Below, piece by piece: positions 11,426 through 23,010 of a stretch of DNA of 48,202 nucleotides. This DNA is from Gnetum montanum. Its lineage: Eukaryota > Streptophyta > Gnetopsida > Gnetales > Gnetaceae. The translations under genes and the position numbers were made by a program. The stretch covers positions 1-48,202 of the forward strand of contig MNCI01007825.1 in NCBI GenBank assembly GCA_015680685.1. Reading direction: 5' to 3'. Position 1 is the first letter of the stretch; every line of letters starts with the position of its first letter. The notes beneath the pieces were generated by a model. The model made no database searches. It was not told the origin of the DNA and saw only the letters and a list, made by a program, of their open reading frames with translations.

Positions 11426-12169
11426 GGACTAGTATATGCTTTGTCATGTATGGTTTAGTCTAGAGTGAGGTGTATGATGTGGTTTCTAACCTAGTGCTAC
11501 TCCTGGAGGCAATGGAAAATAACTTTAATTAAGCTAGGAGGAAAAGGGAGAGAGAGTTAAGCTAATAGGAAGTGGAAGAGAGAATCTAAGCTATCCGAAG
11601 TGTGATGAGCATCTGTTCCTTAATCATTCGTATACATCTTGGACCTTGTGCATGACTACCATTGGGATTGCCAAGCGCATGACCTAGGTATGCTACTAAG
11701 ATACTAAGTAGTCACACTTGAATGCTCGTGATTAATTCATACTCATTCCGTGTTCAAGGAGTTTAGGGTGAAGAGATATTAACTATGAAAGCAATAAATA
11801 ACAATAACAATTTAATAATTAAACTAAGTGAATGCTGCAATGATGAAGTAATCTTGATCTTTATTTCTAGTCATGTGTGTGTCCAAGTATGTCACACTCG
11901 AATAAAGGTTCCATATAATTACAATCATCACACTATAGGCATGCACTAGGGGAAAGGGTTGAGAAAAACTAAAAATGAACTAACTTCTATCTACTGACTG
12001 AAAACTAACTTCCTGACTCCTTGTACCTACATGTGTATTTATAGGTCCACACAAGAGTCAAGATATCATGTATCTGATATCACTTCTTAGGTCACAATAT
12101 CGCATACCCGATATCATGGGTCCAATATCAGGGGTCCAATATCGGAGCCTACTAAATCATGATTCATCA
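11426..12169 (-). repeat. 3' LTR of TGATGA copy 1 (outer end in N gap)
   Basis: Matches 19578-20307 closely in the same orientation; the first ~138 bases are hidden in the gap. It ends TTCATCA at 12169, followed by the polypurine tract. The minus-strand TATA box TATAAATA is at 12036-12043, with the decayed GATATC palindrome cluster at 12060-12145 just upstream of it. Confidence 0.8.
12036..12043 (-). promoter_or_regulatory. TATA box of 3' LTR, copy 1
   Basis: Minus-strand TATAAATA is conserved in position with 20188-20195 and 42773-42780 in the other LTRs. It lies just downstream (element sense) of the GATATC palindromes. Confidence 0.6.
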
Positions 12170-12180
12170 TATCCCCACAA
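12170..12180 (-). promoter_or_regulatory. Polypurine tract of copy 1
   Basis: In element sense TTGTGGGGATA abuts the TGATGA start of the 3' LTR. The equivalent site in copy 2 is at 42865-42873 (GTGGGGGTA). Confidence 0.65.
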
Positions 12181-12366
12181 CTAAATGAAAACTTGTCCTT
12201 GAGTCAAACAAAATGAGAACAAGCCCCATTGATTACATAGTGGATAGGTATGGGATTATTGACTAACTAGGAATTTATTCATGCTACAGTGGAGAATTGA
12301 ATACAACAAAATTGGGACACAAACACAAAAATTACAAAATCACAAAATTACAAAATTTCATGGAAC

Positions 12367-15154
12367 TCATGTGGTTCCAGGTGGCAGTGCCTCCTCCATG
12401 GGACACTTCCCCTTATCTTGTGCTCTAGATTTTGGAATTTGATGGCTCTACAATAGTGCCTAGAGCTCTTCCTCTTTAGTTTGGGGGTCTTGTTTCTTCC
12501 ATGCTGATGCTCTAATATTTTTCAGAGTCAACACCTTCCATGGACATGGTAGTTGCAGGAACATTTGATTTGCTTTAACATACTAGGCTGCAAACAATCT
12601 TCGTTCCTCCTCGTAGGCTCTAGCTTTGTCCCTGTACTCCTGGGAATCTATAATCCATCAAGCCAAGTCTACTATGACATCTTTCTGCCCTTGGTAGCTA
12701 TCCTTAACCACCTCTAGTTCAGAATTTGCGACTTCTAGCTTTTGCAACATTTTCTTGTGCTCCATAAATTCTACTTCATATTTGGTGTAGGTGGCAGCTA
12801 CCTGCTTCTTGAGCTCTATTCTCGGGCATCCTACTGTCAACATGGCTAGATTGGCATACAACAAGTTTTTCAATTCCATGTACTCTATGAGATCTTGAAT
12901 CTGCAGATCCCAGCTTTTAAGCTCTGCTTAGTGGACAAATGCATGTGTGTCCAATATGGCCCACCAATCAATGTGTTGAGTACTGAAAGTGTTTATGTGG
13001 GCTTTGGCCATATGGATCTCCTTCTCAATGACTTGTTTGTACATCCCCACATGCTCTCTGAAATGCTCCTTTAACTTTTCATGCTGCTTGGCCTCATTTT
13101 TCCATGCACTTATTTCAATGGCCATCTTCTGATGAATTGTGCATATCTCCTCCATTGAGAGGGTTCGATTCTCTCTATCCAAATGGTTCATGTCTTGGTT
13201 GACCCTGACCAACTGTTCTTGTAACTACTAAAAATTTTCTTCCAGAACATTCTTCTATTTCTCCACAGTGGTCAACTAAATATTATTAGTAGCGAGCTAT
13301 TTATCCTCTTCTTGTAAGGCTCTAAGTGCCTTGGCATGCGCATAGGTTTACGCTTGTGCCTTGGATGCATTCTAGTCAACCTTCTCCTTCTCCTCCACCA
13401 CTCTTTTATTGTCTACTAGTAGCTTATTGAGCTTCTCCATATTGAAAGTGTCCAGCTGGTCTACGGGAACAAACTGAGATGGGTCCCACTGTGCATCTTG
13501 CAGGGTAACAAGCCTCTCTTGGAGTCTTGCCAACTTTGCTTCCATGTGCTCAGCCCTGGTCTCTACCAAGACTAGCTTCCCTTTGATGAAGATGAGATCT
13601 GATTATGCTGTTCTGACATCTTGTGGGATGTTGAACAAAGACATCATTACTTGTCCTATCTACAGCAATCGATCAAGGAAATCCTCATGCTCCGCAGGAG
13701 TCATTGAGGAACCGGCTAGAGTTTGAGCATCCCATGCTCCTATGAAATCTTTTGGTGGCACAACAGGGATGTTGAAAGATTCTTTGATGTGGTCTATGAA
13801 CACTTCTACAGCTCCCGCTGCATCTTGGTGCTACATGACCACTACTATGGACCCTTCACTCGTTTCCAATTACACCTAGAAAAATGTAGCGTTACATGAA
13901 AGCTATTGTGACCAATGGGTCTCCCCTCCTCCTATTTCAATAGACACCTTGCCCCATGCGCGATCAATAGAAACTATGGATCGTACAGTGTCATCGATGA
14001 CATGGAAGAGATTAGCATCAGCATGACTTCCCCAACTGACCATCTCAGCAATGGCCTTAAGATGGCTCATCAACGATCAATAATCCTATGGTGGTGGTGG
14101 TAGTTGGTCTCGCTGGTTTGTGCTAGGCCCTACTTGTTGACTAGACCTTATGCTTGGGAGTTGGCTAGGCCCTGCAGTTTGAGTTGTAGTGGGCCCCACC
14201 GTCTATTCTTAGCTTGTCTCTAGTGTCTCACCAACACTTTTCCTTGGGGCTGGTGGCTTCAATAGTTCCACGAATGAAGCATTTTAGGCTCTTTTGGGAA
14301 CATCATTGGTGTACCACCAGAATACCAACATATTTGCACAACTTCCTGATGAGACAAGGGAAGGGTAGCACGAACTTCCCTATCCTACGTTCTTCAAACC
14401 ACCTCAAGAACTCCATGAGATACAAATGAGGAAGGTTAGCATTAACCTTTCTCATCAATATCGCACTTTCTCTTGCCACATATGTTGAAATTCTATTTAA
14501 TCCTCTTGTGGGGAAGATGTGATAAGTACCAATATTGAAGTGTATCCTTTCTTCCAGTGTCAACTCTCCATATGTCTTGTCTTCTTTGTCGTAGGACTTC
14601 TTTAACCAAATCTTTTGTGCATCAACATCGGAGCGAGTGGGCAGGTGAGCAAATTTTGGCACTGTATTCAGAAGGTTTGACACTTCCAAAATGGCCTTGG
14701 TGGAAAAATCAACAAATACAGCACCAATGTCAACTATGGTGCCTTCTTCCTTATTGTGCCAAAATTGGTACATTTCTCCTAAGTACCAAGCACCACTTTC
14801 AAAGAGGATAGGCCATAATGTGGACCCTTTGAGTTGGTCCCTAACAACCTCAAGAGTGAATTCTGTGAAAGGTCTGAAGTTTAATTCCAAAATCACAGCT
14901 ATCAATGTGGACCTTTCTTGGATAGCCTGGACACACTCCAAGGACAATGTGAGGTGTTGTCCCTGTTCAAGTGCTTCAGCAACTACTCCTTCTACTTGTC
15001 CCGACTACACAGTAGCAGGAGTCTCTTGATGGATACTAAATGATTGCACCTCATACTCTTCACGTTGCTCAGGATATGCTTGTCCTCTACCTCTCCTAGG
15101 TCATTTGGACACACCTTGAAAGGGTCCTTCTTGTTGTCCATGTTTAGGGGTCAT
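12367..15154 (-). pseudogene. ORF2 of TGATGA copy 1: plant-transposon-like domain plus coiled coil
   Basis: Read from an ATG at 15154 to a TGA at 12367-12369, with several in-frame stops and at least one frame change. N-terminal ~60 residues are Gln/Arg-rich. A globular domain follows (14947-14303). It contains VDFSTKAI (about 14700), LTLEERIHFNIGTYHIFP (about 14560), then VNANLPHLYL and FPCLIRKLC (about 14440-14340). This order resembles the Pfam 'putative plant transposon protein' domain (Transposase_32), which I recognise from its pattern only. The remainder (about 13730-12370) is a long heptad-rich coiled coil ending in an acidic, Pro-rich tail. Many stops replace Gln or Trp codons. Not a gag or pol protein I can name. 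Copy 2 (43031-45809) aligns along the whole length. Confidence 0.55.
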
Positions 15155-15302
15155 TTGCAATCACACAAGGCCAACCATTAGTAAGGTTGTTTACAGAATT
15201 TAAATTATACCTTACTTCTGCCTTAATGAATTCATTTCTTATTTTGTGTAATTTATAGTTAGAAAATTTTGTGGTAATGTCCCCTAAAATTTTTAATATT
15301 GG
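14821..15302. repeat. First copy of a 482-bp duplication at an N join
   Basis: Repeated with only a few substitutions at 15304-15785, directly across a single N at 15303. The homologous stretch in copy 2 (near 45480-45980) is present once, so the duplication is probably an assembly artefact or unmerged haplotypes. It covers the 5' end of ORF2 and its upstream region. Confidence 0.85.
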
Positions 15303-15303
15303 N

Positions 15304-15785
15304 TGGACCCTTTGAGTTGGTCCCTAACAACCTCAAGAGTGAATTCTGTGAAAGGTCTGAAGTTTAATTCCAAAATCACAGCTATCAATGTGGACCTTTC
15401 TTGGATAGCCTGGACACACTCCAAGGACAATGTGAGGTGTTGTCCCTGTTCAAGTGCTTCAGCAACTACTCCTTCTACTTGTCCCGACTACACAGTAGCA
15501 GGAGTCTCTTGATGGATGCTAAATGATTGCACCTCATACTCTTCACGTTGCTCAGGATATGCTTGTCCTCTACCTCTCCTAGGTCATTTGGACATACCTT
15601 GAAAGGGTCCTTCTTGTTGTCCATGTTTAGGGGTCATTTGCAATCACACAGGGCCAACCATTAGTAAGGTTGTTTACAAAATTTAAATTATACCTTACTT
15701 CTGCCTTAATGAATTCATTTCTTATTTTGTGTAATTTAGAGTTAGAAAATTTTGTGGTAATGTCCCCTAAAAGTTTTAATATTGG
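15304..15785. repeat. Second copy of the 482-bp duplication
   Basis: Same length as 14821-15302 with no net insertion or deletion and scattered single-base differences (for example gatact/gatgct near 15518). It contains a second partial 5' end of ORF2 that should not be counted as a separate gene. Confidence 0.85.
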
Positions 15786-17006
15786 ACCCTCTTTGATTAG
15801 GTGGCTTCAAAATTTTAATTTTCCAGTATAGGTAAGGAGATGAGATTGTTTTTGGCAACATGTTTACTATTTTTATAATCAATTACCCTTTATAGTATCC
15901 TTTGAATGATGAAGAATTTTGAAAAATTTATACGCAATTTGGAGTGTACCCCTCCCCCACAACTAAGCTGAACACTTCGGGTTCAGGTAGGTTCGAATGG
16001 AATGAAAATCGGAGCACTAGCGAGTGAGTTATGGCTTGTAGACCAAGAAGTGCACAAGTCGCAAGTCGTAGAAGAAAATTTGAAAAACTCCCCCCCTGTG
16101 TGAACAGTTGAGAATGATGTTAACATGCATGGGAGGTCCATATATATAATTTTTGAGGATGCAATATTGCGTACGCAATAATGCGGCCCCGATATCACAT
16201 CCAACCCGATATCGAGGACACGATATCGCGGCCCAATGAAAATAGGGTACTTAGGAAAATTCATAAATTTTTGAAATTCTAAATTCAAAAATGAAGGACT
16301 TGGGGTTAGTGTAAAAGGTCTAGGGTAATATTAAATAGTCCTAAAGGCACAAAAAGTATAATGGTGTAGAATATGGCAATGAAATGCATGAATCGAATGA
16401 GGAGAAAGGACATGTTTTAGTACATAGGAATGTTTGAACTAGAAGGATGATGAGGGAAAGAGTATTGTAATACTTGGAGGGTATAAAATGATGTGATGGT
16501 GATGTGTTATGAGTGAAAATTACAAACGTTATGCAAGTGGGTCCTCCCCAAAGCAGGTTCCAACCTATGATGCCCTTGAATAACCACACCTCAAAATGTC
16601 CATAGGCACTAGAAGGGTTAAATGTAATCTACACAGATGCAACAAAACACACACATGTAGATACCACCACAATGAGATATGAATTCCATGCTACCCAAGA
16701 CACAATTCACAATTACAAGAACAACGAGATGAGGCAAATTATAGAAGGGATTGCAGAGATTGGGATGTGAGGTAACTGGCCTAGGGCACAATGAATCCTC
16801 AGTGTAAGACATGATTAATGTGTCATTAACCTGTCACTCAAAAATTAGGACCAAGTCCATTCCTCTAATCAGTGACATCACATTGTTTCATTCCAATGAT
16901 AGACAACAATGTGAGCATCATGACAACACGATCTACGATCACTTAGTGTTTTGTACAAGGAAGGAGTGATTCTTGCCTTGTGGCACTTTTGTTTGTGTTG
17001 TGTTTT

Positions 17007-17038
<32 letters not shown>

Positions 17039-17422
17039 TTGAAATGCTTAATCCAGAGAAGCCACCTACCTTCAGGCATGGGTACATATCTTTCTAGTGG
17101 GACCCCCTAGAATAGCATTGGATTTCTTTATTAAGTGCTTTTTTATTACTCTTACTCCCATTTTCCGTTAGATTCACATGAGTGTTTTATTCGTAGATGA
17201 GATTACTCATAAAAAGACAAAAAGATAAAATAATAAATTAAAAGATGAAAAACTAGAAAAAAATTGTAAAATTAAAGAAAAGGAAAACATTTATTAATTC
17301 TGCTATTGTTAGAATGGGGGATACCCCCCATAACTAAACAGTTGAGCATGGCTAGAATTAATAAATGGAAGGTTAGGATCCTTGCATGTTGGAAATATTG
17401 GGACCCGATCACACTTACCCCA
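15786..17422 (-). other. Non-coding middle region of TGATGA copy 1
   Basis: Lies between gag and ORF2 in element sense. It holds a purine-rich signal at 15951-15966, a TATA-like site at 16141-16149 with GATATC palindromes at 16155-16232, a poly(T) tract at 17003-17040 (poly(A) in element sense) and a GGGGGATACCCCCC palindrome at 17316-17329. Copy 2 has the same order, but with about 300 extra bases at 47308-47610. No coding motif is present. Confidence 0.55.
16141..16232 (-). promoter_or_regulatory. Putative internal promoter for ORF2, copy 1
   Basis: In element sense, GATATC/ATTGCGTACGCAAT palindromes (16232-16155) are followed by TTATATATA (16149-16141) and then, after about 1 kb including the 482-bp duplication, by the ORF2 ATG at 15154. 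Without the duplication the distance is about 500 bases, close to the 470 bases in copy 2. The palindrome-then-TATA arrangement copies that of the LTR. Confidence 0.45.
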
Positions 17423-19293
17423 TTAGGGTTCACACACTTGATTAGAGTTAACATAGTGGGGCAAGTTATAAGATGAGTTTAATTTATAAGGAGTTGACCC
17501 ACTATGGTACTTGTGACCGTAAGATGGTATGCAAGGATCAACATGTCTCCCCATGTGGCTATATTCATTGGGCCCCATGGTTGTTGGAGTATTGAGTGGT
17601 GGCCTTAATAAGGTAACATGAGGTGTTGGGTTCGAAGAGGAAGATGCACCACAATGTTGGACTTGTGCTAAGTTGGCAGATGTAGTGGTTTCTAAACTAT
17701 GGTGTCCCTTTCTACGGTCATGTCTAAAGAAGGAATGCCTTCGATGTTGTAGAGGGTTCCCACTACTGTTGACAGTAAAAGCACAAGTAACGTTCGTGGG
17801 TTGATGCTGTGGTGCAAATCCTTCAGGTACAATTGATGATAATGTAGAAGGAGGTGAAGGATGAGAATGTTGAAATTGAGGAGAAGTGTAAGGTACCCAA
17901 GGTGGTGGTCCTATTGTGAGGATATAGGTTGATAGTATTGAGGAGAATAATAATAATGTGGCAAGATAGAGGATGTTGACCCAGTTGGGGAAACAGGATG
18001 TTGAACTTGATAAGCACTTAGGTTCGGATGGTATGAAAGGTGTAACCAGTTTGGGGATGGCCTCCCCCATGACTGGGATTGTTACCACTGTGATTAAACA
18101 TAGTATTTCTGCATGAACTCTGGATGTAACATTCTTCTCCAATGCTCATGTAAATATGACAAGATTGGGCATTGGCCCTTGGGGTGATTGTATAGGAAAA
18201 TGTTACATTAATACGTATGATTGGTAGTTAAGTTGTTATTCTCTTCAACCCTTCTTTCTTATTGTCTAAAGGTGTTTTGTCCTATTTCTTGGGCTGTCAT
18301 AATTTTACCTCTAATAGCATTGCCATATTCTTCACATTTTTTGTGCATCCATTCCATCATCTTATTGATCTTTTCCTCAATTTCATCTAATGATTGTAGT
18401 ACTAACAAAGATGATTCCTCCTCCTTGGGGTGAGTTGATTTCTCCTCTTCATAATCATGGGCCCTTGTTGATTTTTGGGCCTGTTGAGATTTTTTAACAT
18501 TCTCCCATATAGCCATTTCTCCTTCTTCTTTTGCTACCCGCTTGATACGCTCTTGGAATTGATGGATTCGTAGCTCATATAGTTGACCTCAGGCATACAA
18601 TCCTAGGATCTCCCTTATTTCATTATGGAGCCCATCCATGATGTGATACATTAGCCTTTCCTCAAAGAACCCATGGCCTGGGCAATTGTTTAATAGTGCA
18701 TAATATCTTTCTAAGGCCATGTCCAAGGGTTCATGTTGTGCTTGTTTCCACTCTTTGATTTGTCTCCTCAAGGCTAACACTCTTGCATAAGTTTGATATA
18801 TTTCGTTGAAGAGTTCTACCATTGTTGGCCAATGTTGGATTGATTTTGGTTTTAAGGACCTATACCATACTTTTACGTGGCCAATGAGTGTTATAGGAAA
18901 GAGCTTAAGTTTTTGCCATCCATTATCAATGTTGTTCCATGCACAGGCATCATAGAAGGCTTGTAAATGTTGTTACAGATCTAATTCATAGCCTCCTAAA
19001 AATTTGGGGAAGTTATTTAGCCTCGGTAGATGGCTTTTCTTACGATGCCTACAGGATATTTAAACAGCCTCTTGTATATGTGTTAAGCTTGTAGTGGCCA
19101 ATAGGGGTTCATTGTCACTAGGTATATAATGCATTTGTGAGTTGGGATGATGTTTTTTGCATTTATGCTCATAGGAGACCCCTACATCAGATTGGGTACT
19201 TCAAACTTCATCTTCATCATTATATAATTCATTGCTTCTCCAATGAATTTCCTTACTAGTTGTTACATTATCATATTCTTGTGAGAGAGACAT
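17423..19293 (-). pseudogene. gag of TGATGA copy 1
   Basis: An ATG at 19293 (MSLSQEYDNV) opens a frame that continues, through a few stops, to about 18259. It contains the retrotransposon gag core (PF03732-like): FLGGYELDL, a WQKLKLFPITLIGHVKVWY segment, then SIQHW (about 18990-18830). Heptad-rich sequence follows (18516-18259). After a frame change the 3' part (about 18142-17423) is rich in His, Pro, Tyr and Ser and ends VCEP before a stop. The C-terminal tail is nearly the same in copy 2 (48078-47875). No CCHC zinc knuckle was found. The gene lies directly after the primer binding site, as expected for gag. It is broken by stops (often TAG/TAA in place of CAG/CAA) and by at least one frameshift. 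Confidence 0.65.
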
Positions 19294-19420
19294 GGTTGTA
19301 AATTTTTGTGTGATTTAATTGCAATTATTATAATTATTTATTTTTTTCCTGAAAGATATATCGTTAATACTTTTTTATAACGATCTTGTATGATGTAACT
19401 AATCTAAATAACTAGCACTG

Positions 19421-19438
19421 TCCTCAGAAATGGTGCCA
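19421..19438 (-). promoter_or_regulatory. Primer binding site of copy 1, Asp-tRNA-like
   Basis: On the minus strand TGGCACCATTTCTGAGGA begins two bases inside the LTR end. TGGC(A/G)CC(A/G)TT and the purine-rich end fit a mutated Asp-tRNA-type site (TGGCGCCGTTGCCGGGG). It fixes the minus orientation of the element. Confidence 0.6.
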
Positions 19439-19439
19439 A

Positions 19440-20307
19440 TGATGATTGGTGAGGTACCCCTACACTCAACCATACGAATACGAGTGTTTCATGCATGATT
19501 CGGTCGAACTCTGCAGATGGGCTAGTTGTGGTATCTAGATAGTTACTCGTTGATCGTAGTCCGTTGTCTTCCCACTTGGACTAGTATATGCTTTGTCACA
19601 TATGGTTTAGTCCAGAGTGAGGTGTATGATGTGGTTTCTAACCTAGTGCTACTCCTAGAGGCAATGGAAAATAACTTTAATTAAGCTAGGAGGAAAAGGG
19701 AGAGAGAGTTAAGCTAATAGAAAGTAGAAGAGAGAATCTAAGCTAGCCTAAGTGCGATGAGCATCTCTTCCTTAATCATTTGTACACATCTTGGACCTCG
19801 TGCATGACTATCATTAGGATTACCAAGCGCATGGCCTATGTACGCTACTGGGATACCAAGTAGTCACACTTGAATGCTCGTGATTAAGTCATACTCATTC
19901 CACTTTTAAAGAGTTTAGGGTGAAGAGATATTAATTATGAAAGTAATAAATAACAATAATAATTAAATAACTAAACTAAGTGAATGCTGCAATGATGAAG
20001 TAAGCTTGATCTTTATTTTTGGTCATGTGTGTGTCCAAGTACGTCACACTCGAATAAAGGTTCCGTACAATTACAATCATCACACTGCGGGCATGCACTG
20101 GGGGAAAGGGTTGAGAAGAACTAAAAATGAACTAACTTCTATCTGCTAACTGAAAACTAACTTCCTAACTCCTTACGTCTACATGTGTATTTATAGGCCC
20201 ACATATGAGTCACGATATCATGTATCCAATATCACTTCTTAGGTCATGATATCGTGTACCCGATATTGTGGGTCCGATATTGGAGCCTACTGAATCAAGG
20301 TTCATCA
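19440..20307 (-). repeat. 5' LTR of TGATGA copy 1
   Basis: 868 bases, TGATGA at the left end and TCATCA at the right end, so both ends carry TG...CA. TATA box on the minus strand at 20188-20195; GATATC palindromes at 20213-20286 lie upstream of it. The following bases (ctcat, 20308-20312) should be the target-site duplication; its partner would lie in the N gap. Confidence 0.85.
20188..20195 (-). promoter_or_regulatory. TATA box of 5' LTR, copy 1
   Basis: Minus-strand TATAAATA in the middle of the LTR, the expected start region for the element's full-length transcript. The palindrome cluster is about 20-90 bases upstream. Confidence 0.65.
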
Positions 20308-21484
20308 CTCATCAACATATACAATGTTTTGAAACTTTGCTAGGCATCCATAACATTATTGAAAAAAACATAGCATGTAGGGTCTTTGTGATAACTTTTA
20401 GAAGTAAATCTACCCAATGGTTTTTGATGATCACTAATGCCTCTATCAACTCATGGCAAGACTTTAAAAATAAGTTTCTACTCCAATTCAATAAGTACAC
20501 TAATCCTACCTTAGCCTCAAGCAACTATACAAACTTAAGAAAACTAACTACAGAAAACGTTGATGACTACAATCTAAGATTCCTCCATCAATTTTCATAT
20601 GTGCCAAATGAGATGCATCCACAACCTGATGGTATCCTCAATTTTTACCTCTATACCATTGATCTATTCTTTTCCTATGCCATTAAATCTGATTTGAATA
20701 TAATAGAAATACAAGCAATGGCTAAAGCTATTGAATTAGAACAAATTACCTTAATGAATAGTATTCAAAATTAATTCGGAATGATAAGTATTAGTAATGC
20801 TATGTAATCTAGTCCTTTACCTTCACAAACTTTCCCAATGACTAATACTATGTTTCAAACTCCTTCCTCCCCCTTCAAATGATTCAATTGACAAGTAATT
20901 ATTTTCAAGGTTCAACATCCTCTTCATTCTTACCACCAAATACCAATTTAAGCAATGATTAATGAAAATCTTTAATCCAACCCATCATAAACCTAAAAAG
21001 AATATCTAATCCCAATGGATTTACTACTCAAATAGAAGATCAAATGATCCAAATAATGACCTCTCTTCAAAAGCTTTCCAATGAAGTAGTTGAACTAAAG
21101 CGAAATAATAACAAAATTCATACACATTCTGAAAAATCAAGCCCATCAACTGAGGATGAACATTATCACCTTCATAATACTAGGCAATATTCTAAGAAAA
21201 CTTGTCCTCAATTTTTAACACTATATGGTGATAATGCCCAAAATCAACACAATGGGAAAACCCTAATTATGGTCCCCAACATACCTCATGAAACAAAAAA
21301 TGAAGAAGTTTCCTCATTTGAACAAGTCATCATAAGTGATCCCAATCCACATAACACCCGCTACCATAGACTTAATGACATTATGAACACTACTCAACAA
21401 CAAACTAGGAATAATCCTTATACTCCTCCCAACAAAAGAGTTGCTAGTCAAAATAACACAAATAACCAAACTAGACCATCCTAA
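20308..21484 (+). pseudogene. gag of the Tat-like element (5' end cut off)
   Basis: Immediately right of the LTR boundary the frame encodes HIQCFETLLGIHNIIE, then WQDFKNKFLLQFNKY and NLRKLTTENVDDYNLRF, which match the retrotransposon gag core ('F...F' and 'Q...ES..dY..RF' type). It stops at 20772-20774. A second frame (21044-21481) covers the polar, Asn/His-rich downstream part. The apparent start codon upstream at 20268 lies inside the LTR and is not the gag start. The true N-terminus should be near the N gap at 11058-11425. Confidence 0.6.
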
Positions 21485-21610
21485 GTAAACATCCCACAAC
21501 AACCAAACTCCCCTTCTATACTTAGAAGAACTCAACCTCAACAAGAAGCTAAAGATGAACATAAGACTTATGATCTAGTTGAGGATCTAAAAAAAGTTAA
21601 AGCCAACATT

Positions 21611-22090
21611 TTGATGTATGATCTTTTGCATTTTAATGAAATGAAATATGTGATTCAACAGATAGTTCCTACACCTAAAATTAATAAAGAAAAATGTCCA
21701 ACAACCGAAAGGCAGGTTCGTTTTGCAAAAATTCCTAATGCGTTAGCAATAAAAAATTCAAGTAATCCCATGTTAAACAAAAAAGACCAACCTCCTTTTC
21801 TAATAACTTTGATCATTTTAGGAAAAAATATTCATAATTTCTTAATGGATTCTAGTGCAACTATTAGTGTCATGTCCCTAGAGGTGTGTAAAACATTAGG
21901 AGCACAAATGCTACCACAAGCAAGAAGTGTGATACAACTTGATGTATCTAATGTACCTGTGGTAGGGTCATTAAAAGGAGTAAAATTACAACTTAAACAA
22001 TACCCCACTTTTATATGTTATATTGATATTTTAGTGGTTGACATGTCTCCCACTTATGGTGTGCTTCTATGTAGGCCTTTTGAAGCCTAG
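21611..22090 (+). pseudogene. Retropepsin-like protease region of the Tat-like element
   Basis: A 159-codon frame contains FLMDSSATISVM (about residues 76-87), which corresponds to the active-site signature of plant gypsy proteases (L-x-D-S/T-G-A-T). The Gly after Asp-Ser is Ser here. VVDMSPTYGVLLCRPF near the C-terminus matches the conserved 'ilGRpfl' end of the fold. The frame ends with TAG at 22088-22090; homologous sequence continues beyond it (GGFFRLDFLELLIPI). Inactive by stops. Confidence 0.65.
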
Positions 22091-22562
22091 TTTGGGGGCT
22101 TCTTTAGATTAGATTTTTTGGAATTATTAATTCCTATTAAAGGTAAATCTGAATATGTCCTTATCCCAAGAGAGCCTTTTTATAAACAATTGGTAACATC
22201 TTTTGATTAACAAAATAAACCTTTGAAAAGTCAAAATACCAATCTTTTTGTTGGGGTTATTAAACTTGAACTTGGCAAATATATTTTGAATGACGATGTT
22301 AGTGAAACTTTAGAAATAAACCCTTTTGCTTACACATTCCATCCAATATTACCAAGCTTTTAGAGAATTTGAAGAAATTTATGAAAATACCTTGCCATAT
22401 CATTAACATGGTGGAAGAACATTTCTTTTTGATGACCCAACACCACTAGGAAGGGACAAAGACATAAATGGGATTCTAACTATACAAACATTATAAAATA
22501 AGCCAAACTTTGATGATGATAATTGTTACATTGATCAAAGGGCTAATTTTTAAGATTTTATT

Positions 22563-23010
22563 AATTTAAACACTTGGATACTAAGAGTAGATGGTGCTTC
22601 TTCCAAGAAAGGATGTGGAGTTGGAATAATGCTCATACCTCCTAGTGAAGCTCATATCCTTAAAGCCATCAATTTCACGTAACCTATGACTAACAATATG
22701 GTTGAATATGAAGTGCTTATACATCAAATTAAGTTAGCTCAATATTATGACTTATCCAAACTTAAGATTTATAGTGACTATCAACTAATAGTGAATCAAG
22801 TCAATAGAATCTTTGATGATAAGGATGCTGCCATGAAATTATATAAAGCTTACATTCTTAAACATTTTAAAGAATTTGAACTCATATCCATTGAATATGT
22901 ACCTAGAGAGGAAAACTATGTCCCTAGTGCCCTAGCTCAAATGGCTACTACTTTAGATGTCCCTTTTAAACACAATTCTTGGGATTTTGAAATCATTATT
23001 GAAAATGTTA
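22563..23010 (+). pseudogene. Archaeal-type RNase H (second RNase H) of the Tat-like element
   Basis: In one frame: WILRVDGASSKKGCGVGIML (catalytic Asp in VDGA, codon at 22590), an in-frame TAA, then MTNNMVEYEVLI (catalytic Glu in EYE), LKIYSDYQLIVNQV (catalytic Asp in SDYQL) and YVPREENY followed by LAQMA. This is the RVT_3-type RNase H of plant Tat elements. The final acidic residue expected in 'N..ADALA' is lost (VPSALA). The domain lies between protease and reverse transcriptase. Confidence 0.75.

Larger units (their letters stand above)
11426..20307 (-). mobile_element. TGATGA-family LTR retrotransposon, copy 1 (gag + ORF2, no pol)
   Basis: Direct-repeat LTRs flank an interior read on the minus strand. 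Order in element sense: 5' LTR (20307-19440), primer binding site (19438-19421), gag (19293 to about 17423), a non-coding stretch with palindromes and a TATA-like site, ORF2 (15154-12367), polypurine tract (12180-12170), 3' LTR (12169 into the N gap). No protease, reverse transcriptase, RNase H or integrase motif occurs anywhere inside. The right boundary falls in the gag frame of a Tat-like gypsy element, so this copy is nested in it. The copy at 41979-48202 has the same order, so the missing pol is a family property and not a local deletion. Confidence 0.75.

Noticed and set aside
11040-11463. Open frames of about 135 codons on both strands across the gap
   Set aside because: They consist almost wholly of N and have no meaning.
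15312-15512. A second plus-strand frame identical to one at 14850-15029
   Set aside because: It arises from the 482-bp duplication and is antisense to ORF2.
20268-20307. Apparent ATG start of the Tat-like gag at 20268
   Set aside because: This codon lies inside the LTR of the inserted element; the frame joins LTR to gag by chance.
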